Source of the DNA: JBFAPK01 sp040676675
GTDB taxonomy: Bacteria > Actinomycetota > Actinomycetes > Mycobacteriales > Micromonosporaceae
DNA: 64,000 nt
Assembly: GCF_040676675.1 (NCBI RefSeq)
Contig: NZ_JBFAPK010000017.1
Location: 62,001 to 126,000, forward strand
Reading direction: 5' to 3'
Shown here: positions 50,448 to 59,525 of the stretch, piece after piece
How the letters are laid out: every line of letters begins with the position of its first letter
How positions within the stretch are numbered: the stretch's first letter is position 1
The notes under the pieces: generated by a model
Databases searched by the model: none
What the model saw: the letters and a program-made list of their open reading frames with translations, nothing else
Told to the model about the DNA's origin: nothing
Program-made: the position numbers and the translations under genes

Positions 50448-52720
50448 CCGCGCACGCCGCCCGGGCCGTACCGACGGTCTGCCCGGTTCTCGCCGCCGCC
50501 CTCGCCGGCCTGCTCTTCGCGCCGGTCTTCGGCCTGTCCGCGCTGCTGCTCCCGGTCGGCGTACCGGCGGCGGCGGTGCTGCTGGGCGCGGCCGTCTGCG
50601 CCGGCCGGTCGGCACTGGAGCCGTGGCGCCCGCTGCTGCTGGCCGGGGCCGGCCTGCTCGCCGTCACCGAGACCCTGCTGTGGCCGACCACGCGGGCCGG
50701 GCTGCCGACCGGGGCGACCGGGCGGGCCCTGCTCGCCGGGGTCACCGACTCGTGGCAGCTCGTGCTCCAGTCGACCTGGCCGGCCCGGCCCGACCCGGAA
50801 CTGCTGCTCTTCGTGCCGCTGCTGGTCGTGCTCGCGGCGGTGCTCGGCATCGAGCTGTCGCACCGGCCGGGCGGGCCGCTGCCCGCGCTCGCGCCGAGCC
50901 TCGCGGTGGCGACGGTCGGCCAGCTCTACCACGCCCTCCCGCCGGGGCCGGCCGCCGTCGCGGCGCTGGCGTACGCGGGGCTCGCCGGCGCCCTGCTGAC
51001 CGGCCTGCCGGCGGACCGGCCCGCGCCCGCCGTCGCCGGCGGCGAAGGTCGGCCCGACGGCTCGCGCGGCACGCCCGCCGCGCCGCGACCCTTGCCCCCG
51101 CCCGACCTGCGCCCCGGTCCGGCCGCGACCTCGACCCGGGCCCCGGCGTCGCGGCGCCCGGTGCCGACGGCGGCGGCGCTGTCCCGCCTGGTACCGCCGG
51201 CGGCGCTCGGCGGGCTGGCGGTGCTCCTGGTCGCGGTCCTGCTGCCGGCCGCGCCGCCCCGGTACTCGCTGCGCCAGGACCAGCGCGTCCCGCTGCCCGA
51301 CACCCGGGTGACCGACCCGCTCGACGACATCGCGTACCGGCTCGACCACCCCACCACCGCCGTGTTCCGGGTCCGGGACGCCGCCGGGGTGGACCGCTGG
51401 CCGCTGGTCGTGCTGGACAGCTTCGACGGGGTCAACTGGCGCCCCGGCGACCGGTACCGCCGCCTCGGTACCGAACTGCGGCCGAGTCCGGCCGTGACCG
51501 TACCGGTGCGGTCCCGGTCCGCCGAGATCTCCACCGTCGACACCGGCGGCCCGTGGCTGCCGAGCCAGACCTGGCCGGCCGGGGTGCGGGGCGTCGACCC
51601 GCTCGTCGAGCAGGAGCAGAACACGCTGCTGAGGCCGGAGGGCGGCGCCGACGTGCGGTACCGGCTCAGCTGGTGGCAGCCGGAGATCGACGCGCGGGAA
51701 CTCGGCTCGGCCCCGATCGACCAGTTCGCGCCCGGTGGGCTCGGCGGTGTCGGCGAGGTACCGCCCGAGGTCACCGACCTCGCCGAGCAGGCCCTGCGGG
51801 GGGTACGGCCCACGTTCCAGGCCGCCCTCGTGCTGGAGGCCTTCCTCCGGCAGAACTACCGGCTGGCCGTCGGAACCGACCTGCCCACCGGGCACGCCTG
51901 GCCGAACCTGGCGGAGTTCCTGCTGCACAGCAAGCGCGGCACCAGCGAGCAGTTCGCCGCCGCGTACGTGGCGCTGGCGCGGATCGGGGGCATCCCGGCC
52001 CGGCTGGTGGTCGGGTTCCGCGCACCACAGACCCCCGACCCGGACGGCGGGTACACGGTCCGCAACGGCGACGTGCTGGCCTGGCCCGAGGTGGCGGTAC
52101 GCGGCATCGGCTGGGTGCCGCTCGACCCCAGCGGCAGCGCGACGGTCGCGGCCGGCACCGGCGACCGCGGCCTGGCCGGGGTCGCCGCGCAGGTACGGGC
52201 CCAGCTGCCGGCGCCACAGGATCTGCGCGATCCACCGGTCGCGCCGCCGGACCGGCCCCCCGGCGGGAACAGCGGCGCGGCCGGCGGCGGCCTGCCCTGG
52301 CGGGTGCCGCTCGGCGTCGCGCTGCTGCTGGCGCTGGGCTGGCTCGCGGGCGTGCCGCTGGCACAGGAGGTGCGGGCCGGGTGGCGCCGCCGCCGACCGG
52401 GTCCGGCCGGGGTGGTGGGCGCCTGGGCCGAGGCGCGCGACCGGCTGCGCGCGCACGGGGTGGCGGTGACACCCGGCATGACCGTGCGCGACCTCGCCGC
52501 CGCGGCGGCGGGTGTCGCCAACGAGTCGACCGTGGACGGTCTGCGGAGGTTGGGCGTGGTGGTGGACCGGGCGCTCTGGTCCGGCGCCGGGCCGGTCGGC
52601 GGCGACGGCCGGGAGGCGTGGGCGGCGCTGCGCGCGGTACGCCGGGGGTTGGCGCGGCGCGGGTGGCGGGCGCGGGTGCGGGCGGCGCTGGATCCGCGCG
52701 GGTTGTCGCTCTGGCGCTGA
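50444..52720 (+). CDS. Transglutaminase-like membrane protein, catalytic residues replaced
   Basis: A 758-residue protein with DUF3488-like membrane helices (residues 1-200, helices to about 275), an extracytoplasmic transglutaminase-core domain (about 400-570), a second helix region near 620-640 and a cytoplasmic C-terminus. In the core, where active enzymes have G-x-C-E-Q-F, this one has GTSEQFAAAYVALARIGGIP (Ser 501), and the catalytic His is Leu 545 (DVLAWPEVAV). The Asp-containing VPLDPSG is kept. It should fold but not act as a Cys protease or cross-linker. Third gene of the MoxR cassette. Confidence 0.82.
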   Translation: MTAHAARAVPTVCPVLAAALAGLLFAPVFGLSALLLPVGVPAAAVLLGAAVCAGRSALEPWRPLLLAGAGLLAVTETLLWPTTRAGLPTGATGRALLAGVTDSWQLVLQSTWPARPDPELLLFVPLLVVLAAVLGIELSHRPGGPLPALAPSLAVATVGQLYHALPPGPAAVAALAYAGLAGALLTGLPADRPAPAVAGGEGRPDGSRGTPAAPRPLPPPDLRPGPAATSTRAPASRRPVPTAAALSRLVPPAALGGLAVLLVAVLLPAAPPRYSLRQDQRVPLPDTRVTDPLDDIAYRLDHPTTAVFRVRDAAGVDRWPLVVLDSFDGVNWRPGDRYRRLGTELRPSPAVTVPVRSRSAEISTVDTGGPWLPSQTWPAGVRGVDPLVEQEQNTLLRPEGGADVRYRLSWWQPEIDARELGSAPIDQFAPGGLGGVGEVPPEVTDLAEQALRGVRPTFQAALVLEAFLRQNYRLAVGTDLPTGHAWPNLAEFLLHSKRGTSEQFAAAYVALARIGGIPARLVVGFRAPQTPDPDGGYTVRNGDVLAWPEVAVRGIGWVPLDPSGSATVAAGTGDRGLAGVAAQVRAQLPAPQDLRDPPVAPPDRPPGGNSGAAGGGLPWRVPLGVALLLALGWLAGVPLAQEVRAGWRRRRPGPAGVVGAWAEARDRLRAHGVAVTPGMTVRDLAAAAAGVANESTVDGLRRLGVVVDRALWSGAGPVGGDGREAWAALRAVRRGLARRGWRARVRAALDPRGLSLWR

Positions 52721-52727
52721 CCTCGTC

Positions 52728-52840
52728 GGTGGTTGCGGTTTGGGCGGGGTCTGCGGTGGGTTGGTGGTTGCGGTTTGGGCGGGGCTTGCGGTGGGTCGGT
52801 GGTTGCGGTGGGTTGGTGGTTGCGGTTTGGGCGGGGCCCG
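52728..52840 (+). repeat. G-rich tandem repeat between convergent genes
   Basis: About three imperfect copies of a 34-35 base unit starting GGTGGTTGCGGTTTGGGCGG, some truncated (a 17-base short copy in the middle). The G runs on the plus strand could form quadruplexes and may act as a transcription stop for the plus-strand cassette. The remaining bases to 52954 hold nothing recognisable. Confidence 0.7.
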
Positions 52841-52954
52841 TCGTACCCGGCGAGTCCCGTCAGGCTTGATGTCCTCGCCGGGCACGGCGGGCCCCGCGTC
52901 CGTCGCCGTCCGGGTCCGCCGTCAGCTCCCCGGGCCGCGCGTCGCTCGGCGGTG

Positions 52955-54544
52955 TCACTTGACGCAGGTGGCGCCCCGGATCGGCTTGGGCTGGCTCTCG
53001 TAGACCTCGATGCTGTCGCTGCCCTGGATCTGGAAGCAGTACCTGCGCACCGGGTCGACCGGCACCCGGTAGCTGTTCCCGCTGCGCACGAGGAGCACCT
53101 TGGCGGGCTCGCCCTCGGCCGCGACGACCACACCGAAGTCCAACGGCTGGCTGCTGCGCCAGGAGAGTTCCACCTCGTTGCCACGGTCGACCGGGTCGGC
53201 CAGCTCCAGCTGCACGGCCGGACGGGTCGGCGTGGGCGCGCCGGTGCTGGTGGCGGCCGGCGAAGCGGCCGGGGCCACCGCCAGCTCGGCCGGCCGGTTC
53301 CGCAGGATCGGTACGGCCACGACCGCGAGCAGCGCCAACGCGGCGGTCGTGGCGAGCAGTACGGTCCTGCGGCCGGGCCGCCGGGACGAATCCCCCGCCC
53401 CGAAGACCAGGATCGGCTCGCCCTGCGGTCGCGGCCCGGGCGGATCCGTTGGCGGCACGACCGCCGGCGGGGCGGCGTCGGTCGGCTCCGCCGACGTGGT
53501 GCCGGGCGCGAGCGGCTGCACCGCCGTCGGGTCGGGTGGGGGCGGCTGGACCGGCGTCGTATCGGGTGCCGGCTGCGGTCCGGGCGTCGCCTCGAAGTCG
53601 TCGAACGGGGGTTCGGCCACGTCGCGGTCCGGGTCGGCGTGCGGGTGGGCATCGCCGTCCGGCTTGCTGTCGCGGTTCGGGGTGGCGTTGCCGTCCGGGG
53701 TGGCGGCGGGTTGCGGGTGGCCCGGGGCGGGTGGTTCGGGCGGCTCCTGGAGCGCGTCGAGCCGCTCGGCCACCGTCCGGGCGGTGGCGGGTCGGGCGTC
53801 CGGGTCCTTGGCGAGCAGCGCGGCGACCAGGCGCGTCAGCTCCGCCGGCAGGTCACCCCGGTCGAGCGGCGGGACCGGCGTACCGAGCACCCGCAGGACC
53901 CGTTCGCCCTCCGGCTCGCCCGGCGGGCCCTGGTGCGGGGAGCGGCCCGACAGGGCCAGGTACAGGACGGCGCCGAGGCCGTACAGGTCACCGCGTTCGT
54001 CGACCGTGCCGTCCCGTACCGTCTCCGGGGCCAGGAACTCCAGGGCCCGGGCGGAATCCCGCGGGAACGCCTGCCGCAGGGCGGCCCCGAAGTCGGCCAG
54101 CAGCGGCTCGCCCGAGGGGCGGAACAGCACGTTGCCCGGGGTCACCCCGCCGTGCGTGATGCCCAGCTCGTGCGCGCCGGCCAGCGCCGCCGCGAGGGCG
54201 CTGCCCAACGCCAACGCGTCCGGTACGGAGAGCGGGCCGAACGAGTCGAGCAGCTCCGGCAGCGACTGGGTGCACAGCTCCATGCGCAGCGCGCTGTGCC
54301 CGTCGGCCAGCTCCTCGATCCGGTCGGCGACCAGCACGGGTGCCCGGTCGCGCAGCGGTGCGAGCCGGCGCAGTTCGGCCTCCACGGTGGACCGGCTGCG
54401 CCGGTCGAGCCGGCCCGGCAGGACCTTCAACGCGACGGCGTCACCGGTCGCCGCGTCCACCGCCGCGAACACCGTGGCGGCCGGGCCCGCGCCGAGCGGG
54501 ACCAGCTCGCGGTACCGCGGGTCCGTCGTCATGGTGGCGTCCAT
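52955..54544 (-). CDS. Membrane-anchored pseudokinase (Ser/Thr kinase-like)
   Basis: A 529-residue protein. Kinase-like domain at residues 10-265: glycine loop LGAGPAATVF, Lys 40 in AVALKVL, Asp 151 in LADFGAA and LAPE at 171. The catalytic loop, normally HRDxKxxN, reads HGGVTPGN (131-138), so both the catalytic Asp and the assisting Lys are missing. A Pro/Asp-rich linker (270-395), one membrane helix near 400-420 and an extracellular beta domain with two Cys complete it. Divergent from eccD, so probably a scaffold or sensor for secretion. Confidence 0.82.
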   Translation of the reverse strand: MDATMTTDPRYRELVPLGAGPAATVFAAVDAATGDAVALKVLPGRLDRRSRSTVEAELRRLAPLRDRAPVLVADRIEELADGHSALRMELCTQSLPELLDSFGPLSVPDALALGSALAAALAGAHELGITHGGVTPGNVLFRPSGEPLLADFGAALRQAFPRDSARALEFLAPETVRDGTVDERGDLYGLGAVLYLALSGRSPHQGPPGEPEGERVLRVLGTPVPPLDRGDLPAELTRLVAALLAKDPDARPATARTVAERLDALQEPPEPPAPGHPQPAATPDGNATPNRDSKPDGDAHPHADPDRDVAEPPFDDFEATPGPQPAPDTTPVQPPPPDPTAVQPLAPGTTSAEPTDAAPPAVVPPTDPPGPRPQGEPILVFGAGDSSRRPGRRTVLLATTAALALLAVVAVPILRNRPAELAVAPAASPAATSTGAPTPTRPAVQLELADPVDRGNEVELSWRSSQPLDFGVVVAAEGEPAKVLLVRSGNSYRVPVDPVRRYCFQIQGSDSIEVYESQPKPIRGATCVK

Positions 54545-54737
54545 CCGTGCGCTCTCCTACCGGCTGCCGGGTCGGGGTGGCTCGTCGGTGGGCGGTGCCG
54601 CCCGCTCCGACGGAGATGTCCGCTAGCTGCCGTGCCCGTTCCGGCGCCCGACCGGCTGCTCCATCGTAGGGATCGAGTCCGTACGCAGGGAGCCGGCGGC
54701 AGGTTGCTGCCGCTGTCGCCGTACTCGAGTTCGGGGA

Positions 54738-56129
54738 GTGGCACCGATGACGACCACGGGTCTGGTGCGAGTGACGATCGCCGCCCCGCACCGGCGGATC
54801 GACCTGGCGCTGCCGGAGCGTTCACCGGTCGCCGAGATCCTGCCGGCGCTGCTGCGGCACGCCGGTCCGGACCTCGCCGACGAGGGGGTGCGCGACGGCG
54901 GCTGGGTGCTGCGCCGCGCCGACGGGACGCTGGTGGACGAGGCCCGCACGCTCGACGCGCACCGGGTACGCGACGGCGAGGTGCTGCACCTGGTCGCCCG
55001 CCGGACGCACTGGCCCGAGCTGGAGTACGACGACCTGGTCGACGCGATCGCCGCCGGGGCGGGGCGCACCGGGCGGCTGTGGGGACCACGGCACACCCGG
55101 CTGGCCGGGCTCACCGGTGCGGCGATCGCCGTCGGGCTGGCGCTCGTCGCCCTGCTGCGCGCCGGTCCGCCCTGGCCCGGCCCGGGACTGGTGGCGTTGG
55201 CCGTGGCGGCGGTACTGCTCACGGCCGGTACGGCGCTGGCCCGGGCGGCCGGCGACGCCGCCGCCGGTGCGCTGCTGGCCGCGTTGGCGCTGCCCGCGGC
55301 GTTCACGGGCGGCGCGCTGCTGCTCGGCGGCGGGTCGCCGCTGACCGGGTTCGGCGCCGCGCAGCTGCTCGGCGGCTGCGCACCACTGCTGCTCACGGCC
55401 GTGCTCGCCCGGCTGGCCGTGGTCGACCGGACGGCGGTCTTCGTCGGGGCCGCCACGGTGGGGCTGCTCGGCGGGGCGGCGGCCTGGGCGGCGAGCACCG
55501 GGGTGGCGGACGGTGCCGGCGCGGCGGCGGTGCTGGCCGGCGCGGTACTGCTCTTCTCGCCGCTGTTCGGGCCGCTGGCGATCAGGTTGGGCCGGGTACC
55601 GATGCCGGTGCTCCCGCGTACCCCGGCCGACCTGGTCCGGGACGAGCCGCAGCCGCCGCGGCGGGCGGTGTACGCGGCGGTGCTGCGCGCCGACGGTCTG
55701 CTTACCGGCCTGGTGGCCGGGTCCGCGCTGGTGGCCGGGGTGGCCCAGGCGCTGCTCGCCACCCGGCCCGGCGCGGCGACCGTGGTGCTGCTGGTGGTGC
55801 TCGCGGCCGGGCTGAGCCTGCGGGCGCGGCTCTACCCGGCGCTGCGGCACCGCGCGCCGATGCTCGCCGCCGGGTTGACGGGGGCCGCCTGCCTGGCGGC
55901 GGGTCCGCTGATGGCCGAACCGGGCCGCCTGCTCCCGGTCGCGGTACCGGTGCTGGTGGCGGTCACGGCGCTCGCGGTGCTCGCCGGCCTGCTGCACAGC
56001 CGGCGGGCGCCGGGCGCCCTCCTCGGCCGGGCCGGAGAGCTGCTGGAGCTGGTGCTGGTGCTGGCCTGCGTGCCGGCGGTCTGCGCGGTGCTCGGGCTCT
56101 ACGGCCTGGTACGCGGGCTGGGGGGCTGA
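54738..56129 (+). CDS. eccD: Type VII secretion integral membrane protein EccD
   Basis: A 463-residue protein. Residues 5-90 are the ubiquitin-like YukD domain (LVRVTIAAPHRRIDLALPER, GWVLRRADGTLVDEARTL). Eleven predicted membrane helices follow from about residue 118, the expected EccD count, separated by a cytoplasmic loop PMPVLPRTPADLVRDE. EccD forms the membrane vestibule of the T7SS core complex. The start may also be ATG 54747. One base separates it from eccB. Confidence 0.88.
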   Translation: MAPMTTTGLVRVTIAAPHRRIDLALPERSPVAEILPALLRHAGPDLADEGVRDGGWVLRRADGTLVDEARTLDAHRVRDGEVLHLVARRTHWPELEYDDLVDAIAAGAGRTGRLWGPRHTRLAGLTGAAIAVGLALVALLRAGPPWPGPGLVALAVAAVLLTAGTALARAAGDAAAGALLAALALPAAFTGGALLLGGGSPLTGFGAAQLLGGCAPLLLTAVLARLAVVDRTAVFVGAATVGLLGGAAAWAASTGVADGAGAAAVLAGAVLLFSPLFGPLAIRLGRVPMPVLPRTPADLVRDEPQPPRRAVYAAVLRADGLLTGLVAGSALVAGVAQALLATRPGAATVVLLVVLAAGLSLRARLYPALRHRAPMLAAGLTGAACLAAGPLMAEPGRLLPVAVPVLVAVTALAVLAGLLHSRRAPGALLGRAGELLELVLVLACVPAVCAVLGLYGLVRGLGG

Positions 56130-56130
56130 C

Positions 56131-57552
56131 ATGGCGTCCAAACGGGACCTGTTGCAGGCGCACCGGTTCCTCACCCAGCGGGTGCTCTCCGCGCTGGTGA
56201 CGAGGGAGACCGACCCGGAGCAGCCGCCGTTTCGCCGCCCGTCGGGCGCGGTGTGGGGCAGCATCGCGATCGCCGCGGTCACCCTCACGGCGGTCGGCGT
56301 CTACGGTCTCGTCGTTCCCGGCGGGAACCGGGCCTGGCGGGACGGCGCCGCGGTGATCGTGGTGAAGGAGACGGGCACCCGGTACGTCTACGTCGACGGG
56401 CGGCTGCACCCCGTGCTCAACTACGCCTCGGCGCTGCTGGTGCTGGGGCGCAACGCGCCGACCCGCACCGTCTCGCGCGAGTCGCTGGTGGGGGTACCGC
56501 GCGGCCCCCGGATCGGCATACCGGACGCGCCGGACGCGCTGCCCAGGGCGGACCGGGTCAGCACCGCCGGGTGGACGCTCTGTTCCCGGCCGGCCCCGGA
56601 CGAGACGGGCGGGACCGTCGACCGGTCGGTGCTGCTGGCGGGGGCGGAGCCGACCGGTGGGCGGACGTTGGACGAGGCGGCGTTGCTGGTCGAGGTCCCG
56701 GAGACCGGTGACCAGTACCTGATCTGGCGCGGGTACCGGCACCGGATCCGGCAACCGGACACGGTCACCGTCGGGCTCGCGCTGCGGGCCGCGCCGCGTA
56801 CCCGGGTCGGGCTGGCCGTGGTGGACGTCCTGCCGGCGGGCGAGCCGATCGCGCCGATCCCGGTACCGCAGGCCGGTCGGCCCTCCACGGCCGTGCCCCG
56901 CCGGCCGGAGCTGCGTACCGGGCAACTGCTGCGAGTGCAGACCTCGGGCGGCGGCGTGCAGCACTACCTGGTGGAACGCGATCGGCTGCGCTTGATTTCC
57001 GAGCTGCAGTACGACATCCAGCTCGCCCACCGGGAGACCGTGGCGGCGTACCGGGGTGGTGAGCCGATCGGCCTGCCGCTCGGGCTGGTGGCCGCCACCG
57101 AGGCGCGCCAGGAGGTGCCGCCGACGCCGGGGCCGGACGCCGCCCCGCCGCGCCGCCCGGACTTCGCCGAGCCCGGGCCCGGGCCGGTGACGGTCTGCGC
57201 GACGTACGACGACGGCCGCTGGGTGCCCCGGCTCCGCGTCGGCGCGGCCCTGCCGGCGCCCGAGGCGATGACCGCCACCGCCGGCCGTACCGCCGAGGGG
57301 TTGCCGCTCGCGGACCTGGTGTACGTACCACCCGGGCGGGCCGCGCTGGTCGAGGTGATGCCGAGCGTCACGGCCCGCTCGGGCACCGTCCTGCTCGTGA
57401 CGGAGCTGGGCCGGGCGTATCCGCTGGCCGGTCGCGAGGTGCTGCGGATCCTCGGCTACGACCGGGTCACCCCGGTACGGCTGCCCGCCGGGCTGGTCGC
57501 CCGGGTGCCGCTCGGCAGCGGCCTGGACCCGTTGGCGGCCCGGGTCGGCTGA
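56131..57552 (+). CDS. eccB: Type VII secretion protein EccB
   Basis: A 473-residue core component. The N-terminus ASKRDLLQAHRFLTQRVLSA is the EccB hallmark, followed by one membrane helix (about residues 42-63). The periplasmic repeats contain VVKETGTRYVYVDGRLHPVL, SALLVLGRNAPTRTVSRESL and the Cys pair at GWTLCSRPA and VTVCATYDDGRW. EccB links the complex to the cell wall and may hydrolyse ATP. Operon with eccD. EccC is not in the window. Confidence 0.92.
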   Translation: MASKRDLLQAHRFLTQRVLSALVTRETDPEQPPFRRPSGAVWGSIAIAAVTLTAVGVYGLVVPGGNRAWRDGAAVIVVKETGTRYVYVDGRLHPVLNYASALLVLGRNAPTRTVSRESLVGVPRGPRIGIPDAPDALPRADRVSTAGWTLCSRPAPDETGGTVDRSVLLAGAEPTGGRTLDEAALLVEVPETGDQYLIWRGYRHRIRQPDTVTVGLALRAAPRTRVGLAVVDVLPAGEPIAPIPVPQAGRPSTAVPRRPELRTGQLLRVQTSGGGVQHYLVERDRLRLISELQYDIQLAHRETVAAYRGGEPIGLPLGLVAATEARQEVPPTPGPDAAPPRRPDFAEPGPGPVTVCATYDDGRWVPRLRVGAALPAPEAMTATAGRTAEGLPLADLVYVPPGRAALVEVMPSVTARSGTVLLVTELGRAYPLAGREVLRILGYDRVTPVRLPAGLVARVPLGSGLDPLAARVG

Positions 57553-57647
57553 CGCCCCCTGGAAATGCTCGCGGAATTCGAGCGATGTCCCCCGGCAGGG
57601 TCGCGGCCTGCCTCGTCCGTCGACGGTGGGAGAAGAGAGTGAGTGCG

Positions 57648-57995
57648 ATGGAAAGCCCGACGGCCCGGCCGCGTACGGTCGGCGTGGCCGGCGGCCTCTG
57701 GATCACGCTGGGCGTGCTACTGGCGGTGGCGGGGGCGCTGACCGCGTTCCAGGCCCTGGGCAACGGTGAACTGACCATGGTGCTCGCGGGCGTCCTCGTC
57801 GGCGGGCTCGGGGCGGCGTTCTGGGCTTCCGGGGTGTCGCTGCGCAGGGGCAGGGACACCCGCGTCGTCCTGACGGTGCTCGGCGGGCTCCTGAGCCTGT
57901 TCGTCTGGCCGGCGTTGCTCGCGGTACCGGCCATCGTGCTGCAGTACCGGGCGAGCAGCAGGCGATGGTTCGACTCGCGGCGGTCCATCGACTGA
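57648..57995 (+). CDS. Small membrane protein
   Basis: A 115-residue protein from ATG 57648 (a GTG nine bases earlier is possible). Three hydrophobic segments: residues 15-36, 45-65 and 78-100, with a basic RRGRDTR loop between the second and third. It follows eccB by 95 bases on the same strand. Not recognised as a T7SS component; similar small helical proteins are widespread in actinomycetes. Confidence 0.6.
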   Translation: MESPTARPRTVGVAGGLWITLGVLLAVAGALTAFQALGNGELTMVLAGVLVGGLGAAFWASGVSLRRGRDTRVVLTVLGGLLSLFVWPALLAVPAIVLQYRASSRRWFDSRRSID

Positions 57996-58203
57996 TTCAC
58001 CTGATAGCCGGGCCGCGCCGTTGCTGCCACGGTCCGACATGAACCACAGTCCGACAGGAAATGGCCACTACCACCGATCAGATACCCTCTGAGATCCAGG
58101 CTCCCCGATACAGGGGGAAGCTCATCGGAACCTCGTCCTTAGTGCGCAGAGATTGGGTAGGAATCAACCTTCGCCTGAATGGAACGAGAGGAGCGGCCAG
58201 GAT

Positions 58204-59199
58204 ATGTCCAGAGGCTTTCTCGGCACGGTGGTCGCCGGGGTCTTTCTGCTCGTCGCGGGCCCCGGTGTCGCCCTGACTTCCACCTCGCAAGGCGTGGACG
58301 TCATTCGGAAGATCGGTCCAGGCGTTACCCGGAATGGCGGCGGTGCCGCCCCGAGCGACATGTTCTGTGGTGGGAACACGAACACCACGATCAGGGCGCA
58401 GAACGAGATCGAATCTGGTGACGTCGACGGCGGCAACGGTGGCGACGTGGCCGTCACGTTGACGGCTCCGGATCGCGCCCCGGTCAGCCTGGACCTGCGG
58501 GCCGGTGATGGTGGCGACGGCGGCGAGAGCGGTGAGGGGCAGGGCGCTGACCAGGCGGAGGACCTGGGCGAGTACGCCGGTCAGACGAATCCGCGGAACA
58601 GTAACAACCAGAATCAGACCTCGACCGATGGAGCAGGTGCGGGCGCTCCAGCGGGAGACGACGTCCGGGAAGGGGAAGCCGCCGACGCTCCGTCAGGCGC
58701 GGCTGGGTCAGGGGCTACCTGTGACGGGACCGGCGCGAACAGCGATACCTCCATCGACGCCGTCAACAACATCTTCTCCGGGAGCGCCGACGGCGGTCAT
58801 GGCGGCGACGTGAGCGTCACGTTGACGGCTCCGGATCGCGCCCCGGTCAGCCTGAACCTGCGGGCCGGTGATGGTGGCGACGGCGGCGAGAGTGGTGCGG
58901 GGCAGGGCGCTGACCAGGCAGAGGATTTGGGGGAGTACGCCGGTCAGACGAACCCGCGGAACAGTAACAACCAGATTCAGACCTCGACCGGTGACGAAAG
59001 CGCGGACGCTTCCTCGGGCGACGAGGACCGGGAAGGGGAAGCCGCCGACGCTTCGTCAGGTGCGGTTCGGTCCGGGGTTGCCTGCGGCGGGACCGACGGG
59101 AACAGCGACACTTCCATCGACGCCGTCAACGGCATCTCTTCCGGGAGTGCCAGTGGCGGCAACGGCGGCAACATCTATCTCATCATCAATGCGAGCTAA
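58204..59199 (+). CDS. Secreted Gly/Asp/Asn-rich repeat protein
   Basis: A 331-residue exported protein from ATG 58204 (GAGAGGAG upstream). Signal peptide at residues 1-26 (SRGFLGTVVAGVFLLVAGPG). The rest is two full copies and one partial copy of a 121-residue module: a Cys-Gly motif (CGGNTNTT, CDGTGANSDT, CGGTDGNSDT), GGNGGDV, VTLTAPDRAPVSL, LRAGDGGDGGESG, then EYAGQTNPRNSNNQ. No cell-wall anchor. Each module has one Cys. Such acidic, Gly-rich surface proteins are not assigned to a family I know. Confidence 0.7.
   Translation: MSRGFLGTVVAGVFLLVAGPGVALTSTSQGVDVIRKIGPGVTRNGGGAAPSDMFCGGNTNTTIRAQNEIESGDVDGGNGGDVAVTLTAPDRAPVSLDLRAGDGGDGGESGEGQGADQAEDLGEYAGQTNPRNSNNQNQTSTDGAGAGAPAGDDVREGEAADAPSGAAGSGATCDGTGANSDTSIDAVNNIFSGSADGGHGGDVSVTLTAPDRAPVSLNLRAGDGGDGGESGAGQGADQAEDLGEYAGQTNPRNSNNQIQTSTGDESADASSGDEDREGEAADASSGAVRSGVACGGTDGNSDTSIDAVNGISSGSASGGNGGNIYLIINAS
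58430..59003 (+). repeat. 363-bp tandem module within the secreted repeat gene
   Basis: The segments 58430-58640 and 58793-59003 are nearly identical over about 200 bases. The period is 363 bases (GACGGCTCCG at 58461 and 58824), i.e. 121 codons, and the frame is kept. Base identity higher than needed for the protein suggests a recent duplication or gene conversion. Confidence 0.8.
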
Positions 59200-59525
59200 T
59201 TTCTGCTTGCCTGAGCCGTCGCTGGCCGGCCGCTCTCCTGTGTGGACATTCTTGGGTCGCTCGACGTGAGGACGGGTGCGGTGGAGGTTGGTCACGTCCA
59301 CGGATGCGCCAAACATCATTCCGTCGGGACGTATCAGGGCCACGGAAAGTGAGCGGAATTCGGGTCTCTCGACTCCTGCGTGCTTGTCGCCAAATTGTCG
59401 AAAGGTGCCGGAAACGCCCCTGGTCGTCGTGATGCGCGCGTTCTATGCTGCCAATATCTGGCTTCGGCGATCACATTGATCGACGGCCAGGCAGTGCGGC
59501 GATCGCCTCGCGAAAGGAGTCTCAC
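59200..59525. other. Intergenic region, no gene seen
   Basis: 326 bases between two secreted-protein genes. I see no open frame with coding character. GC is lower in 59300-59500 than nearby. The last ten bases GCGAAAGGAG contain the ribosome site of the next gene. Confidence 0.4.
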
